64,000 nucleotides of DNA from Gamsiella multidivaricata (Eukaryota; Mortierellomycota; Mortierellomycetes; Mortierellales; Mortierellaceae): the NCBI RefSeq assembly GCF_025024155.1, contig NW_026251726.1:124001-188000 (forward strand). Direction: 5' to 3'. The notes beneath the pieces were generated by a model. It was not told the DNA's origin. It searched no databases and worked only from the letters and a program-made list of their open reading frames with translations. Positions 54,394 to 63,950 of this stretch are shown here, in pieces. The position numbers were made by a program, and so were the translations under genes. Position 1 is the stretch's first letter, and every line of letters starts with the position of its first letter.

Positions 54394-57300
54394 ATGGCAC
54401 CCCAACATGTCACGACCATCCTGTTAGCAGAGTTCGATATCGACCAGGGCTCGACCTTGACACATCAGTACCCAACCAACATCACCTCGGACAACCAGTA
54501 TGGATTAGTTGCACTACAGCGCGGGCACTCGACTATAAGCACAACGCCTTGAAAATCGCTCGCTAACGGGATCACTTCTTACTCCTCATTTGTGCACAAC
54601 TGTGTCTGATATAGTGTACTGGCAGAGCTCATGTTGCCTGACGGTGCCCATCTAAGGCCGGCTGACTGGACAATCTTTTTCTTGAATCAGGCGAAGCCAG
54701 CTCCCTGGAACGGCAACAATGCATTGACGGATGAAGTCGAGAATCCTCTTCTTTATGTCCTGAATTTGGTCCGTACCAATCACGATGCTTCCATTCGCAG
54801 GTAATGGCAATCCCACGTATCGCAGGAAAGAAACAGTTGGTACGGAAACCATGATCTTGCAGTCCGCATACTTTACTGATTTTTAGACATATTCATGGAT
54901 ATTAGAGGTGCTGCAGTGAAGGCAATGGCGATTTGTACCACCCACCAGTACCTGCATGTTTACAAGGCAAGTTTATCCATCCTCTTACTTTGGAAAAGCA
55001 AATGGGGGAATGCGCTTGCTGTTGCTCTGGAATTTGCGGTACTAATTCAATTGCCCAATTCCCTGGGAACATAATTTTAGCCTGTGCTCTTGCTTGCGCT
55101 CGAAAACTACTTCAAGGACCCGTCCGTCGAAGTATTAAAGACATTGTATGAGTCCGTCAACTCTATGGAGCTCAGCCCACCGGACCTTTCGCCATATGAG
55201 CGCATGATTTTGAGATCATCAGACAACAAGGAACTGTTCATTGAAAAGTTTGAGGCAGCCACAGGGGCGAGCGAAGATGCGCCAGGCAAGGTTGATATGA
55301 CGTATGGACTGGGAATTGTCGTGGGACAAGCGCCTCTCAAAGGCAAGGAGGGAGGTGCAGCAACAGCCTTGGCAGCAGCAACAGCGGCGATGGCCAAGAA
55401 CAGAGATTGTCAATTTTATGAAACCAAGGTCGTCTACGACGGGATCAAGATTCCCATCAGAGTGCCACTCAGCATCAACCCTGAAGAAGTTGGAGAGGTA
55501 AGGATGACTGGGAGAAAGGATCGTCTGGATTTGGTCCGCAATCTGCCTTACTCGCCCCGTCGATGGAAGGGCAATCCGGACTCATAGGACAATAGAACCA
55601 TTCTAACATTTCCCTATCCATAAATCGACTAGTTCTCATTGATCAAGCTCATTACAACCTTCAGTCCAGCATCGCCTTCGCCCAATTCGCATCCATTTCA
55701 CGCACATCTGGACTCAAATGGACCGAACACACACCCCATCATGCTCCTAATGAATGCGCTCTTGACAGGAAAGAGGATCATCTTTTTGGGTAACGGGCAC
55801 CCCGCAGGAGATGTTGCCAACTTCGTCTTGGCCGCATGTGCTCTCGGAAGCGGCTCAGGAGGTGTACTGCGCGGATTTCCTGAACGCGCTTATCCCTACA
55901 CGAACTTGGCAGGCATTGATCATCTTTTGACATGGTAAATATATGTAAACATATCGTTGCCAAGGTCATAACCTGCCCAACGCCTGTCTCAGGCTGAACT
56001 CATGTATTCTGGCTTACCAAGTTGTTTTCATAATATTATCTATCTACAGCAAAGGATTCATCGCCGGTGTGACCAATCAACTTTTCGAGGACCGCACAGC
56101 ATGGTGGGATGTACTCTGCAATATCGACACTGGGAAGATCACCGTCAGCAAGGACATCACGCCGATGCCTGCCATGGTATCTCAAGGCTCCGGATCCTAT
56201 GACGATACACGGCCTATCGCGATCTTCAGCGGTGCACCCACTAGTCAACCAAGCGGCAAATACGACAATGGCGACAATGAATTCATGACAGATGTAAGAT
56301 ATCTTCTGTTTTATGTCCTCCCACCAGAAAGGTAAGATAGCGGTGTTGGACATCGTCTAACAATCGCTTCCTTTGTTAATCTTTACTGCAAAATAGATAC
56401 TGAATGCGATTCAGGCACATTATGGAGAGACAGTAATTCGGGCGAAATTCCAAGACTATGTCACACGGTTCGTTCAGTTGGCATCGCAATATGAAGAACA
56501 AACATATGGCCAGACTACCATTGGTCTCAACCGCGTCAACACACCAGAGTCCACAAAGTACCTGGGTACGGGACTCGTCTTTGCGGATGAGACTTCAAGA
56601 GCTCGTGAGATCGCCGCGAATGCAAGCAGAATCGAGGGCTGGAGAGCAACAACTAGCTATACGTATCTCCAGGAGGTAAGCGGCCCTTCTGCATTCATGA
56701 TTGTTCGCTTCATGTGGAAGTTTTAAGGCTATACACTAATTACACGGTGTAACGTGTCCGTATCTCCATGTTTGGTGTCAATAGGATCATAAAGCTTGGC
56801 TATCATCAAGATCTATCAAGTGCATGGATGTCAAGCGCGTTATTTCGCTACTTAAATTGGCAAGGACGTTATCTCCACAGGATGTCTCAACATTATTCAA
56901 GGGATTTTTGCAAAACATTTCCACGGACGAACAAATTATTGAGGTAACCAGAAATCAAAATTGGTGGGATTACTATATTACTATATGACGATATCTTCTA
57001 ACCTCCTTATGGTTGTCTGTGTCGGTAGTTCTTGTCCAGTCTTCCATTATCTCAAGGCGGATTATTCTGTATCGCCTATGGGCTCTTCCATCCAATGGTC
57101 AGTGTCCGCAATGACACTATAGCATTCTTTAATCGGCTGAACCAGCATCCAGTAAGTTCACCATTGGTGTATGGGTAATATCTCGAAAACTTAATTCTCA
57201 GTATATTAACTCTTATGCCTTCTCTCTTTTACTCGACAATCCGCTGATGCCGCAACAGACAGGAAGAGTTTACATCAAATCACTTAATCAGTTCGAGAGA

Positions 57301-57417
57301 AACACTTATGAACGTCTGGCAAGGGAATATGCTGTGCAGGAGGAGAACTCTATTAAGCAACACCACTACGCCCGACTCTCTGCATCTGCAGGGTCTATCA
57401 GCTCTGCCTCTGCTTAG
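54394..57417 (+). CDS. AFI1: AFI1-type DENN-domain protein (Arf3-interacting, polarity axis stabilisation)
   Basis: Ten exons: 54394-54497, 54615-54800, 54906-54966, 55081-55497, 55633-55934, 56050-56293, 56397-56675, 56785-56943, 57029-57151 and 57259-57417. All junctions hold frame, 677 aa. The N-terminus is the Afi1 docking segment (ILLAEFDIDQGSTLTHQYP; LAELMLPDGAHLRPADWTIF; YVLNLVRTNHDASIRRGAAV). The middle is the uDENN/cDENN-like SPA core (PIRVPLSINPEEVGEFSLIK; LMNALLTGKRIIFLGNGHPA; GFIAGVTNQLFEDRTAWWDV). In yeast Afi1 binds Arf3 and keeps it at the bud, linking it to cell polarity. Intron 3 uses a GC donor (AAG|GCAAGT). The last exon might start at 57202 instead, adding 19 in-frame residues; the shorter form fits the usual ~105-bp intron length of this gene. 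Confidence 0.88.
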
Positions 57418-57710
57418 TCGCGCTCCTGGATTAATCAGACTATAGTCGATAGCTAAACGTCTCTCTCAACCATTAATAAATGAGTATCCTACTCACAGTG
57501 TCTCTTGGTCAAACAACTACTGCTACTACTGCTACTACTACTACTACTGCACAGGGCCTGGCGTAGGTATACCTTCTGCTCGCATCCCAGCTGAATTCTA
57601 AATTCTCTCGCATCCATGTCCACGCACTGCCAGCTCTAAAATGAGGTTAGTCGATGAATATTCAGTATAAACGGCTCAAAGACAAAATCAAAGCTATTGT
57701 TGATTAAAAT

Positions 57711-57745
<35 letters not shown>

Positions 57746-58600
57746 GCAAAGGAGCATCGAGCGAGATGGATAATGGCAGTATTTTAAACTAGCTAGTTTG
57801 CTCGCAATAGAGAATAGCACTCATGGTCCACGCATTGTGCAGCAGCAAATATGAGGCATAAATATCAGCACAACTGAATCTGTGATAAACAATGCCTCTT
57901 TAGTGCAAAGAACAGGAATGCGCTGCGCTGCTAATGCTGCTGCTTTTAAATGCTGCTTATGTCCCTACATTATCCGTGTCCCCTTTGCCATTCCATATAA
58001 TCATGTTCATTCTCGCATGGCAGTTGTTTAATGGATTGGAACAAAAAGTAAGAGGGTCTTGATTGTAGCTGTATGGATATAATGGAAGAGTGAGAGAAAG
58101 GGGCTAAGGATGCCAGCTGGGCCAGGTAGACTATATCCGATCGAGCCATCTTGCTTTCAGAACTAGGGAATACCCATGCTGTTTTTCAATGCTCAAGAGG
58201 GCCAAGCAAATGGTCCGTGTTGGCTGAAATCGTAGTTTTGTCTAGAACAAGACGCCGTTGTCTTCGAGATGCAGCGGTGTCTAAAACAAAACGCTGTCAT
58301 TTCAACCGTAGGGGATGTATTTCATCAAGAGTGACAATGCTGTCAACAACAAAGCCTTGAAGCCCTCCCGCCGCCAATGTCGTCTACAATAAAATGTCAG
58401 CGAGTTTTTTTTTCTTTTCTCTTTTGCACAAAGTCCCTAACGTCGTCCAGTCTCCGGGCACTTGCCTGACATGTAACCACTGCTATTGTTTTCTGTATCC
58501 TGTAGTACACAAAGTCTCTTTGCGTCTCAATGCTTTCCAGGGTCTGTCAAGACATATTGCTCGAAAGCACTCTGTTTTCCAGTCCAAAAAATAAAACAAA
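57418..58600. other. 3' flank of the DENN gene and spacer before the transposon cluster
   Basis: Contains a short CTA/CTG trinucleotide run (57509-57552) and a 33-A tract (57712-57744). No gene is recognised. The Tc1-like element probably begins near the right end, but its terminal repeat was not found. Confidence 0.4.
57712..57744. repeat. 33-base A tract
   Basis: Uninterrupted adenines ~300 bp downstream of the DENN gene stop. Possible retroposition scar or slippage tract; the length may be inexact. Confidence 0.9.
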
Positions 58601-58604
58601 GTAT

Positions 58605-59430
58605 TCCTCCAGCCGAAGCCGGTCGCCGAAGCCAGATATCCCCAACCACTCAGCGCGCAATCGTACGAGGTATCATAAACGGCAACCTTAAAACGGCCGC
58701 CGACACCTAGAAGTACCTCTTCCAGGGATTCGATATCAACGTCTCGCCCTACAGGACTAGAGAGATCATCAGAGAGGAGGGCTTGATAGCAATGAGAAAG
58801 GTCAGACGTCCCAAGTTGTTCCCAAAACATCATAAGGCACGTATGGATTTCGTCCGTATGTGTAAGCATTGGGCTGTCGACGGCTGGAAACAGGTCCTAT
58901 GGACAGATGAAACTAGGATCAACTGATATGGGTCCGATGGGAAGGGCTGGGTTTGGAAAGACAAAAAAATCGGCGCGCAGGACCGGCTCGTTGAGGAGGT
59001 GCCCAAGTTCGGAGGAGGCCGCCTCTTTATGTGGGATTGCATAACATACTCAGGACCAGGTTTCATCTTTCAAACCCATGGAACAATGGATGCTGAGTTG
59101 TATGTCGGGATCCTTGAGGAATGTGTTCCATTGACGCAAGAGTGTTATGGGATCTGGCTACAGGATATGATTTTCCAATAGGATAACGATTCCAAACACA
59201 CCTCAAGAACAGCCAAAATATTTTTAGAGGAAAAGAACTATAACTTGCAGATATGAACCCGATAGAGCACCTCTGGGAGCACCTCGGGAGGTAACTAGCC
59301 AAGTGCCCTGAGTTTCCTGAAGGAATAATCGAGTTGTGGGAACGATTGCAGCTCGAGTGGAACAAAACTCCTGCTTCAGTCTACCGGATTCTAATTGAGA
59401 GCATGCCGCGAAGGGTTGGGGCGCTTTAGA
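58605..59430 (+). pseudogene. Tc1/mariner transposase, inactivated
   Basis: Conceptual translation follows a Tc1-family transposase. It has an HTH segment (TTQRAIVRGIINGN), a linker with REIIREEGLI, the first catalytic Asp in QVLWTDETRIN, the second in DNDSKHTSRTAK, and the final Glu in MNPIEHLWEHLG. Breaks: TAG at 58708, TGA at 58924, TAG at 59179, TAA at 59292, TAG at 59427, and a frameshift with a small deletion between 59180 and 59260 just before MNPIEHLW. The family excises and inserts at TA by DDE/D chemistry; this copy cannot encode a working enzyme. No terminal inverted repeats could be assigned. Confidence 0.85.
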
Positions 59431-59522
59431 ACGCAGAGGGAGAGCGCGCTGACTATTGAGGATGGAGATCTGATAGCGACTTAATGGAGAAAGATTCGAG
59501 TACGACATGGCAGCACCAGGAA

Positions 59523-59721
59523 CCGGAAATTGAGTAAATGACATAGTTGCAAACATTTATTCGTACCGTCTTTAATGATGCAGTACGCAATACAAGAGAA
59601 CTATGCTTGAAACTTTGAATGCAGCGTTACAACTTGATTAAGTTTTGCAAAGAAAGTTCTGTCGTATAAAGTATTTTGACAAGAAGAATGAAAAATCCGA
59701 AAACATTTACTCAATTCCCGG
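59523..59721. repeat. 18-bp inverted repeats ~160 bp apart
   Basis: CCGGAAATTGAGTAAATG (59523-59540) and CATTTACTCAATTCCCGG (59704-59721) are inverted copies with one mismatch. They bracket ~160 bp directly after the Tc1 relic and could be ends of a small non-autonomous element. Confidence 0.55.
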
Positions 59722-59848
59722 AGTTAGTGCATAGTTGCAGGAGAACGAACACAGCATTTTTTGCACAGCAAAAAACGTGCGTAATCATGCTGTATTGCAT
59801 CATGGACATAACTCAATTTAGCTTAATTCGTAGTTATCCCTTGTCCCG

Positions 59849-59874
59849 AATTCATCCCATATATGGGATGAATT
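59849..59874. repeat. Perfect 26-bp palindrome
   Basis: AATTCATCCCAT, a central AT, then ATGGGATGAATT: both arms are exact reverse complements. It lies in non-coding DNA between the Tc1 and piggyBac remnants. Confidence 0.8.
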
Positions 59875-60395
59875 TTAATAAGAAAATGCAATTGTAAAAT
59901 ACTATCATGATTGCCATCCCCGCCCCCTTTCTAAGCACATATTGGCACCTGGCCCTCGGTGCACCTAGAAGTATAACCTAGTTGGCATTTACTTGGAATT
60001 GATATTAAGGAGTGAGCTGAAATGGGATCACCCTCATTGAGAATTCCCACGATCGAAGTTGTGTGCTCAAATTTTTGTACAACAATTTCCTACTTCCACA
60101 TCATGGACATTCGACACCTTCTCTGATGGTCGTGAGTTTACCAATGATGGCGATGAGAGCTACCCTTCTTATCGCCAAGTCAACTACTCCGAGGATACTA
60201 TGGATCAGTTGTCGAGTACGAATCAGTCATTACTGCCCTAAAAACAATACAAACCTGTATGAAGTGGAGGAAAGATCTGAAGGCGACCATGCTGGGGCAT
60301 GGGGTCGAGGCGATCAGCTTGGACAAGTGAGACGAGGTCGGGGAGGTCAGGAAGAGGTCAAGCCAGAAAGAGCCATCAATCTCTAGACGGTAATA

Positions 60396-60800
60396 ATGCC
60401 AGTGAAGATGAAGAAAGGTGAGCGGTATGCAGTTTACACGCAATGTTCAAATCTAAAGCAAGATTTGCGTACCACGAGTGTGTCGATTGACAATCGACTG
60501 CCAAAGCCGCTGATCTTCGAAACCACTAACCAGCCTGAACAATGTCCACAAGGCCACCATTCCGCGCACGTTCAATCTCTGTCACCTTATGTACTTCAAT
60601 TCGACGAGGACGAGTCTTTTCAGCTTTTCTTCCCAGACACCATGCTGGACACGATCGTGAACAACACAAACCTTTATGCAGCGAATGTCCAGGCTGAGAA
60701 GCACACTGAGTAACATCATGACATCGAACCAATCAGCCTTACGAAGCCGCTGTTGCTTCGTTCCCTCGCGTTCTTAATCTATCGTGACCTGTTTCCATTA
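60396..60800 (+). pseudogene. piggyBac-like transposase fragment, truncated by the Harbinger insertion
   Basis: The frame at 60396-60713 ends SFQLFFPDTMLDTIVNNTN and LYAANVQ, which resembles the start of the piggyBac transposase domain (a Phe-rich strand, then I(V).NTN.YA). After a stop and a frameshift, the frame from ~60740 reads KPLLLRSLAFLIYRDLFPL, like the following piggyBac helix (...EI.AFLGILIYMG..). Homology stops at 60800, exactly at the left terminal repeat of the Harbinger element. The catalytic Asp region is missing, so the fragment is dead. The call rests on short motifs. Confidence 0.5.
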
Positions 60801-60815
60801 GACAGTTTGCGAAAC
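60801..60815 (+). repeat. Left terminal inverted repeat of the Harbinger element
   Basis: GACAGTTTGCGAAAC; exact reverse complement at 63936-63950. Preceded by TTA. Confidence 0.85.
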
Positions 60816-61066
60816 AAATCATCCAGTACAATCAAAGTTTATCAAGTAGGGACTCGCACTTTTGGTCATTGCGAAAGTCTTACCACAAGTTCACCGCAAT
60901 TTCGCAAGTTCACATTGCACCAATGGGAGCGCATTTTTTTCACATTTAAAAAAAAACACAAGCAGACGCGAACTATGCTTACACGCTTTAATTAAAGAAA
61001 GGTGGTGTGCTTGCTTTTAAACTCCATTGTTCTTCCCTCCGTCCTTACTCATTAAAGCCCACAGAG

Positions 61067-62560
61067 ATGGAGCGCGATACAGACAGTGACGCCAGCAGCA
61101 TCTACAGCAATGACACCGATATCGACGAACTCCACGCTGCATACGAGCTTAATGCCGTGGACGAAGTTCTACATGATGACGATGAATTCGATCATGTTCT
61201 ATGGGATCAAGAGTTCGACGGTTTTGAGCGCAACCTTTTGGATGCTGAGCTCGAAGGCCAGATCCAGTATGAAGCTGACCTGGCCGCGAACAGAGAGGAG
61301 GGGGTGGTTATTCCTGATCGCGCTGAGTATTTCTTTGGTGTGGATGAGATTGGGGCCGAGTTGGAAGACATGCGGCTCGAGGCTGCCAACGAGATCGAGA
61401 ACGAGGATCATGAACCCGAGCAGGAGCAGGGAGACTTCGAGGATGACAGGAGAGTTCAAGCTATTGTGGCAGGTATTGAGCTAGTGAGAGGGGCTGTTGA
61501 AAGGATGGATGATGAGGTTGTGCCAGATCCTGATGCTCAACAGCAGCTGCAGCGCTTCATTCCAGTATTACAACTTATTGCACAGGCGATCCAGGTGATG
61601 CATGGAAACTTTGTGCAAATACGGCCCAGGATTGAGCGACCTCGCATACCCAACATTCGTTTCGATCTCGAACAAGTCCCTAGACCAAACTGTCAGCTCT
61701 ATTTCCGCTTTTACCAGGAGGACATTCTGGAGATGGTTGTTGCATTGCGAACGCCAGAGATCTTCGTCCTTGACAATGGCTCCAAAGTTCACTCTGTCGA
61801 GGCGCTTTGTATCGTGTTGCGTCGACTTGCATATCCATGCCGCCTCTTTGATCTCATGGATATCTTTGGACGATCACAATCTATGCTATCACGCATTTTC
61901 AACCACACCCTTCGGTTCCTCTATCGGCGATGGAGGCAAAGACTCTTTTGGGATCCCATCCGTCTCGGCCCCGACAAGTTGGAAGAGCTTCATTATGCTA
62001 TCCGAAGGCAGAATGCACCATGCCTTTCAAGCTTTGCATTTATTGATGGTACTGTTCGTGCAGTTTGTCGTCCAATCGATGGGCAAGAGCAAATCTACAA
62101 TGGCCACAAGCGCGTTCACGCCATGAAGTATCAGTCAGTTGCCACACCCGATGGTATCATTGTTCACCTGTCTGGGCCGTTTGCAGGGAACCGCCATGAT
62201 TCGCGTCTTTTCGAGATGTCTGCCCTTGCTCCGATTCTTCGAGCATGTGCAAAAGGGTATGACAACCGCCAGATGAGTCTGTATGGAGATCCTGCTTATA
62301 TACTGAGCGACATCATGCAGCGGCCGTTCCACACAGCAGGCATCTCTCCTGAGGAGCAGCGTTTCAATGAGTGTATGTCTAAGGTCAGAATTGGTGTTGA
62401 GTGGTGCTTTGGTTACGTTCTGCAATACTTCCCCTTCTCTGATTTCTTATGGAGGTGCACACCCACTATATTTGCTCTGTCCTTTTTGCAAACATTCGCT
62501 CCTGCATCCGACAAACAAACTCATCCTCTTCCAAGTTTCGAGTCAACCCCCCACTCTTGA
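61067..62560 (+). CDS. PIF/Harbinger (HARBI1-like) transposase, C-terminus apparently frameshifted
   Basis: From ATG 61067, 497 aa; an in-frame ATG at 61007 adds 20 residues. Residues ~1-150 are very acidic. From ~215 comes the HARBI1 region: FYQEDILEMVVALRTPEIFV, VEALCIVLRRLAYPCRLFDL and FGRSQSMLSRIF (HTH-like). The DDE nuclease is complete: first Asp in FIDGTVRAVCRP, then HAMKYQSVATPDGII, GNRHDSRLF, the second Asp in LYGDPAY, and Glu in RIGVEWCFGYVLQYFPFSDF. After SDF the frame is unlike the family, whereas other frames read VLFANIRSC and then PPTLDEYLHD before a stop. Two indels, one in a C6 run near 62545, probably altered the last ~40 residues; a missed intron is the alternative. The enzyme would cut and paste at TTA/TAA targets together with its Myb-like partner. 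Confidence 0.82.
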   Translation: MERDTDSDASSIYSNDTDIDELHAAYELNAVDEVLHDDDEFDHVLWDQEFDGFERNLLDAELEGQIQYEADLAANREEGVVIPDRAEYFFGVDEIGAELEDMRLEAANEIENEDHEPEQEQGDFEDDRRVQAIVAGIELVRGAVERMDDEVVPDPDAQQQLQRFIPVLQLIAQAIQVMHGNFVQIRPRIERPRIPNIRFDLEQVPRPNCQLYFRFYQEDILEMVVALRTPEIFVLDNGSKVHSVEALCIVLRRLAYPCRLFDLMDIFGRSQSMLSRIFNHTLRFLYRRWRQRLFWDPIRLGPDKLEELHYAIRRQNAPCLSSFAFIDGTVRAVCRPIDGQEQIYNGHKRVHAMKYQSVATPDGIIVHLSGPFAGNRHDSRLFEMSALAPILRACAKGYDNRQMSLYGDPAYILSDIMQRPFHTAGISPEEQRFNECMSKVRIGVEWCFGYVLQYFPFSDFLWRCTPTIFALSFLQTFAPASDKQTHPLPSFESTPHS

Positions 62561-62629
62561 TGAGTATCTTCATGATTAAACAAGGCAATCAAAACGTTTA
62601 TATTAAGGGATATAGTAGTGCTGTGTATT

Positions 62630-62654
62630 AAAAAAAAAAAAAAAAAAAAAAAAG
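62630..62654. repeat. 25-base A tract between the convergent Harbinger genes
   Basis: Uninterrupted adenines between the transposase 3' end and the stop of the leftward Myb-like gene at 62665. Confidence 0.9.
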
Positions 62655-62664
62655 AGGATTGAAT

Positions 62665-63798
62665 TTAAATCTTTTTTCGAATATCCGAAACGAGTCCGTT
62701 GATGTTTTCCATGAGTTCCAACATTCTTTTCTCAACAGTACTTGCTCGTGGAGCCTGTGATCGCGGAGCGCGTCTGTTGATAGGGTTGAAGCGAACAGAT
62801 TCAGCTGTTGCCAGGCGGTTTGGATTCGAAGATGTTGCTGTGGTGGTAGATGATGAACTTGAGGAAGAAAAAGATGATGAAGTCGAAGAAGAGGGATCCA
62901 TGGATGATGAGGATGCTGCCGTGGCCGATGAAGTCGTGGGCATGCTCATCTGTCGTAATGACTCCTGCCTGTTGGTATGACCATAAAACTCCTCCAAGTT
63001 TTGAGCCGAAAAATCATCCACTGTGCTTTGACTTTGTTGCTGTCTATGCCCGTCGAAGTCGTCTTCCTTCTGTACCAGTTCCAGCAAAAGCTCATCCTGC
63101 CTTGTCATAGTCTCTGTGCCGCCACTTGACCTCCGTGATGCTGCCTCTTGTTGCTTGAATTCTTTTTTAAGCGCATCATATCGCCTCATGCAAAGAAGGT
63201 AGTTAGCCTTCTTTAGGTCGCGCCCTCCTTGTGTCCTGACATATGCTGCGACCTTCTCCCAGGCCTCCTTCTTCTGACCATGTCCAACGAAAGGTGGGTG
63301 TCCCATCATGCCCTCGAGTAGAGTGATAGTGTTGGCGTGGTAGTTGTTGCTCCTTGGTGCGAAACCTTGACATACATCGCGCTTCTTTCTAACCGACTGT
63401 TCCTGACTATGCTCCATCATGGTATCCATCGAGGTGGATCCATTGCGGTTTTGGAGAGTGGACTCTCCCTCTTGCTCAGGTTCCTGGGATTGCAGTTGTG
63501 CGGGTGGTTGTTGGTGCGAGACTTGGTCAAGTGGAGGGCGAGGTAGCTGAGGCCCTTGTTGCGTGGAGAAGCGAGGAGGATGAGGTGCGAGAGGACGTTG
63601 TTGCTGCAGAGACGCATACGGCTGATGCTGCTGTTGTTGCTGAGGGGCACTCTGTTGCGGCACATACTGCGGTTGCTGCTGCTGTGATGTAAAGGTGGAC
63701 TGTGTGAAGCTCATTGACGAAGAGAAGTAATGGAGTGACAAACTCATGTTGACTTTTCTTTTCATATATCTAGACAAAGCCGCCTGGTAGCAAGCCAA
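62665..63798 (-). CDS. Myb/SANT-like DNA-binding partner protein of the Harbinger element
   Basis: Up to 377 aa; in-frame ATGs at 63747 and 63711 are equally likely starts, because the first 17 residues sit close to the element end. A Gln/Pro-rich N-terminal third is followed by a trihelical Myb/SANT- or MADF-like domain at ~135-215: SNNYHANTITLLEGMMGHPP, KKEAWEKVAAYVRTQGGRDL and LLCMRRYDALKKEF. The C-terminus has a Ser/Thr/Ala-rich linker and a final helix (VEKRMLELMENINGLVSDIR) suited to dimer or transposase contact. In PIF/Harbinger elements this second gene binds the transposon ends and helps nuclear import of the transposase. It is convergent with the transposase gene 100 bp away and intact. 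Confidence 0.8.
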   Translation of the reverse strand: MACYQAALSRYMKRKVNMSLSLHYFSSSMSFTQSTFTSQQQQPQYVPQQSAPQQQQQHQPYASLQQQRPLAPHPPRFSTQQGPQLPRPPLDQVSHQQPPAQLQSQEPEQEGESTLQNRNGSTSMDTMMEHSQEQSVRKKRDVCQGFAPRSNNYHANTITLLEGMMGHPPFVGHGQKKEAWEKVAAYVRTQGGRDLKKANYLLCMRRYDALKKEFKQQEAASRRSSGGTETMTRQDELLLELVQKEDDFDGHRQQQSQSTVDDFSAQNLEEFYGHTNRQESLRQMSMPTTSSATAASSSSMDPSSSTSSSFSSSSSSSTTTATSSNPNRLATAESVRFNPINRRAPRSQAPRASTVEKRMLELMENINGLVSDIRKKI

Positions 63799-63935
63799 TC
63801 AAAACGCCGAATGAACTTTGCTTCTGACCCTCGAGTTCAGAGCTCGAACTCGAGCTTCAGAGGCATAGTTGAGTTTGAAAAAATTCACTAGCGTGAACTT
63901 TATTGAACTTCGAGCGAACTCGAGGGTCGAGTTCA

Positions 63936-63950
63936 GTTTCGCAAACTGTC
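63936..63950 (-). repeat. Right terminal inverted repeat of the Harbinger element
   Basis: GTTTCGCAAACTGTC, followed by TAT. Just inside (63827-63925) lies a further inverted pair, GACCCTCGAGTTC and GAACTCGAGGGTC, around AAGTTCA-type words. Confidence 0.85.

Larger units (their letters stand above)
60801..63950. mobile_element. PIF/Harbinger DNA transposon, 3.15 kb, two genes
   Basis: Bounded by a perfect 15-bp terminal inverted repeat (GACAGTTTGCGAAAC at 60801-60815, complement at 63936-63950), extendable to 17 bp with TA on the outside. It holds a rightward transposase gene and a convergent leftward Myb/SANT-like gene, the standard two-gene layout of PIF/Harbinger. Direct/inverted words such as AAGTTCA recur just inside both ends, as subterminal transposase sites often do. 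The left flank is TTA, the preferred 3-bp target, but the right flank reads TAT, so a perfect target duplication is not seen. Confidence 0.85.

Noticed and set aside
58400..59600. Terminal inverted repeats and TA duplication for the Tc1 relic
   Set aside because: No matching pair could be found by eye on both sides; the nearby 18-bp inverted repeats both lie to the right of the transposase relic.
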